From Lentibacillus amyloliquefaciens (GTDB taxonomy: Bacteria > Bacillota > Bacilli > Bacillales > Amphibacillaceae): DNA of 64,000 nt. This document shows positions 61,930-64,000 of the stretch, one piece after another. Made by a program: the position numbers and the translations under genes. The stretch lies in the NCBI RefSeq assembly GCF_001307805.1, contig NZ_CP013862.1, positions 2,294,001 through 2,358,000 of the forward strand. Reading direction: 5' to 3'. Each line of letters opens with the position of its first letter. Position 1 is the first letter of the stretch. Under the pieces are notes generated by a model. That model searched no databases, had not been told where the DNA came from, and saw nothing but the letters and a program-made list of their open reading frames with translations.

Positions 61930-62574
61930 ATGTACAACCAACAGCTGAGGGGACTCACATTTGATCAACAAGGCCTTATTCCGGCAATCATTCAGGATGA
62001 TGAGACGAAAGAAGTTTTGACGCTTGCATATATGAACAAGGAATCGCTGAATAAGACACTTGATACCGGTGAAACATGGTTTTTCAGCAGAACTCGTCAG
62101 GAACTCTGGCACAAAGGCGAAACATCCGGTAACCGGCAGCTTGTTAAGGAAATCCGCTTCGACTGTGATGCGGACTCCCTGCTGGTTAAAGTTAAATCGC
62201 TTGGTCCGGCATGCCATACGGGAGAAAATTCATGTTTCTACAATACGCTGGAAGCACGTAACACACCTGAGGAGATGGGGTTGAATGAACTCGCTGCTCT
62301 CATCAGCGAGCGCCGGCATGAAACAAAAGAAGACTCTTACACGACTTACCTGTTCCATGAGGGGATTGATAAAATCCTGAAAAAAATCGGTGAAGAAACA
62401 AGCGAGGTCATTATCGGCGCCAAAAACAACGATCGTGAAGAAATGCAATGGGAAATTGCTGATCTGACTTACCACACACTCGTTCTGATGGAATTAATGG
62501 GGGTTTCCATTTCTGATATTAAGCTGGAGCTCGCTAAACGCCATGCCGTAAAGGAAGACAATAGCAATGAATAA
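61930..62574 (+). CDS. hisIE: Bifunctional phosphoribosyl-AMP cyclohydrolase / phosphoribosyl-ATP pyrophosphatase
   Basis: Fused enzyme of 214 residues for steps two and three. The HisI half (about 1-110) has [43 protein letters not shown] and [12 protein letters not shown]; the HisE half (about 120-214) has [20 protein letters not shown] and the [13 protein letters not shown] helix. ATG at 61930 follows AGGAGG. Confidence 0.96.
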   Translation: MYNQQLRGLTFDQQGLIPAIIQDDETKEVLTLAYMNKESLNKTLDTGETWFFSRTRQELWHKGETSGNRQLVKEIRFDCDADSLLVKVKSLGPACHTGENSCFYNTLEARNTPEEMGLNELAALISERRHETKEDSYTTYLFHEGIDKILKKIGEETSEVIIGAKNNDREEMQWEIADLTYHTLVLMELMGVSISDIKLELAKRHAVKEDNSNE

Positions 62575-63646
62575 TAAATTCTGGAGTGAAGCCGTTAAAC
62601 GGACCGAACCCTACGTACCGGGGGAGCAGCTGAACGATCCGGATATCACTAAACTGAATACAAATGAAAACCCATACGGTCCGTCACCAGAGGTTACAGA
62701 GGCTGTTGAGGCCGAACTCAAGCGAAAGCTGCACTTATATCCTCCCCCGGGAGCTGATCAGCTGCAGGAAGAAATAGCCCGTTATTATAAGCTTGATCAG
62801 GATCATATCTTTATTGGAAATGGTTCAGATGAAGTCCTGGCATTTTCATTTATGGCTTTCTTTGAACAAAATGCCAAAATCCGATTTCCTGCCATTACGT
62901 ACAGTTTTTATCCTGTATATGCTAAGCTTTTTAATATACCGTTTGAAAAAATACCGTTAAATCATGATTTCACAATTCCGGTTGAGGGTTTTTCCGGGGC
63001 TGAAGGCGGTGTTCTGATTGCCAATCCAAATGCGCCGACCGGATTATACTTAAATATTGAAGCCGTAGAGCAGATCGTACGGAGCAACCCGGATTGTGTT
63101 GTGATTATTGATGAAGCTTATATCGACTTTGCTCCCGCCTCGGCGGTTTCTCTGGTAACACGCTATCCTAACCTTCTGATCGTGCAGACAATGTCCAAAT
63201 CGCGTTCTCTTGCCGGTTTGCGGGTAGGATTTGCCATCGGGGATGCAGGTCTGATTGAAGCCCTGAACCGGATTAAAGATTCTTTTAACTCTTATACAAT
63301 TGACCGTCTGGCTATCGCCGGTGCCTCAGCTGCTGTAAAGGACGACCGCTATTTCCGTGAAACGACAGAGAAAATCGCCCGGACACGCGAATGGCTCATA
63401 CCGGAAATGAAAAAACGCGGATTCTATGTCACACCATCCCATGCTAATTTTATTTTTGTTTCGCATGAGCAGCTGCCGGCAGCGTCTCTTTATCATAAAC
63501 TTAAACAAAAAAAATTCCTGGTCCGGCATTTCAATAAACCGGAAATCGAAAATTACCTCCGGATAACCATTGGGACGGGTGAACAAATGACGCAATTCCT
63601 AAAGGCGCTGGATACCATTAACACTTCCTCAGGCAGACGCGAGTGA
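62567..63646 (+). CDS. hisC: Histidinol-phosphate aminotransferase
   Basis: PLP aminotransferase of 359 residues. [11 protein letters not shown] near the N-terminus, [26 protein letters not shown], and the PLP lysine in [17 protein letters not shown] (about 215). Last gene of the his operon; in B. subtilis hisC instead sits in the trp region. Overlaps hisIE by 8 nt. Confidence 0.95.
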   Translation: MNNKFWSEAVKRTEPYVPGEQLNDPDITKLNTNENPYGPSPEVTEAVEAELKRKLHLYPPPGADQLQEEIARYYKLDQDHIFIGNGSDEVLAFSFMAFFEQNAKIRFPAITYSFYPVYAKLFNIPFEKIPLNHDFTIPVEGFSGAEGGVLIANPNAPTGLYLNIEAVEQIVRSNPDCVVIIDEAYIDFAPASAVSLVTRYPNLLIVQTMSKSRSLAGLRVGFAIGDAGLIEALNRIKDSFNSYTIDRLAIAGASAAVKDDRYFRETTEKIARTREWLIPEMKKRGFYVTPSHANFIFVSHEQLPAASLYHKLKQKKFLVRHFNKPEIENYLRITIGTGEQMTQFLKALDTINTSSGRRE

Positions 63647-63681
63647 TGAGAACGGGACATCATAATAACGCCACCAAAACA

Positions 63682-63722
63682 CAAAAAAGCCGGGTTTCAA
63701 CATGAAACCCGGCTTTTTAACT
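63682..63722. terminator. Convergent terminator of the his operon
   Basis: AAAAAAGCCGGGTTTCA/TGAAACCCGGCTTTTT with a very short loop, good in both directions. Confidence 0.9.
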
Positions 63723-63726
63723 CGTA

Positions 63727-64000
63727 TTACAGATTGATTGTCACGTCTGCATCTTCACGGAGCTTATCAATAATCGTTTGGGCTGCTTCCGCTTCTTTTT
63801 GCTTTTTAACTTGTGATTCAAGATCTGATTTCATTTCATCAAATGAAGGAATCTCGGCTTGTTCGCCGCCTTCACTGCCTTGACTCATTTGTTCCCGCTG
63901 AGATTTGAACTGATCATAAGCTTGCTGCAGTTCCTCTTCGCTTGGCTTAGTATCACCTGATTCATCAGCAATCAATTTATCAACCTTAACCTGTGTTTTC
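63727..64000 (-). CDS. SurA/PrsA-like foldase, C-terminal fragment (gene runs off the window end)
   Basis: The last 90 or so residues: KTQVKVDKLIADESGDTKPS, a Gln/Glu/Ser-rich helix (EEELQQAYDQFKSQREQMSQ), FDEMKSDLESQVKKQKEAEA, then the end DADVTINL. This pattern matches the C-terminal helical part of secreted SurA_N-domain peptidyl-prolyl isomerase-like lipoproteins of Bacillaceae. The N-terminus, including any lipobox, lies outside the window. Confidence 0.65.
   Translation of the reverse strand, partial: KTQVKVDKLIADESGDTKPSEEELQQAYDQFKSQREQMSQGSEGGEQAEIPSFDEMKSDLESQVKKQKEAEAAQTIIDKLREDADVTINL

Noticed and set aside
1-64000. CRISPR arrays, tRNA, rRNA, prophage or plasmid replication genes
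   Set aside because: No regularly spaced repeats, no cloverleaf with a CCA end, and no integrase, transposase or rep-like protein was found by reading the window.

Overview
The window looks like chromosomal DNA from a moderately halophilic, spore-forming member of the Bacillaceae (Lentibacillus/Virgibacillus/Oceanobacillus type). This is inferred from gene order and protein character, not from a database search. The order rhomboid - acpS - LolA-like lipoprotein - alr, with a DEAD-box helicase and a YdbS/YdbT PH-domain gene next to it, matches the ydbR-ydbS-ydbT-ydcA-acpS-ydcC-alr region of Bacillus subtilis. A CssRS-like two-component system lies divergent to an HtrA-type protease. An ectoine/hydroxyectoine uptake operon fits a salt-adapted lifestyle. 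There is no transposase, prophage, CRISPR array, rRNA or tRNA.

Layout. 1-9.1 kb: envelope and housekeeping genes (alr, lipoprotein, nnr, acpS, rhomboid, a natural YdbS-YdbT fusion, cshA with a long structured leader). 9.1-17.7 kb: DMT transporter, DegV protein, esterase, YppG-like and glutaredoxin-like small proteins, a lipid kinase, and a PepSY protein beside a YkoG/YkoH-like two-component system. 17.7-20.3 kb: cadC-cadA with a perfect 22-bp palindromic operator, then a decayed methyltransferase remnant. 20.5-25.8 kb: thioredoxin-like protein, DUF368 membrane protein, CapA-like lipoprotein, YfhE-like peptide and an ABC-2 exporter. 25.8-28.3 kb: arsR-arsB-arsC, with a palindromic dispersed repeat between arsB and arsC. 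28.3-35.5 kb: DUF1232 protein, sugar dehydrogenase-like lipoprotein, typA, cssSR-like pair and htr protease. 35.5-42.3 kb: dispersed repeats, a second structured leader, a zinc-ribbon membrane protein, a DksA-type protein, small membrane proteins, a third two-component system, a pseudogene, a methyltransferase and a cold-shock protein. 42.5-49.5 kb: trhO, glutathione peroxidase, archaeal/eukaryotic-type proS behind a T-box, nicotinamidase, a frameshifted pyridoxine kinase, DUF456 and PlsY-like proteins, and a D,D-carboxypeptidase. 50.3-53.5 kb: ehuBCDA. 53.6-55.7 kb: murB, DUF915 hydrolase, YbaN-like protein. 56.0-63.6 kb: a complete hisZGDBHAFIEC operon. The window opens inside alr and closes inside a SurA/PrsA-like foldase.

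Most notable observations. Two transcripts (cshA and a zinc-ribbon membrane-protein gene) begin, just after a promoter, with leader elements that share complementary 5' and 3' ends and a conserved 3' domain but have different centres. The YdbS-YdbT fusion still carries the ribosome-binding site and ATG of the second gene. Two genes (glutathione peroxidase and ehuC) have strong Shine-Dalgarno sequences placed 8 nt before ATC or ATT rather than a standard start codon. pdxK has an apparent one-base deletion in its conserved GSDS motif. At least three families of non-coding dispersed repeats and two decaying pseudogenes sit between genes.
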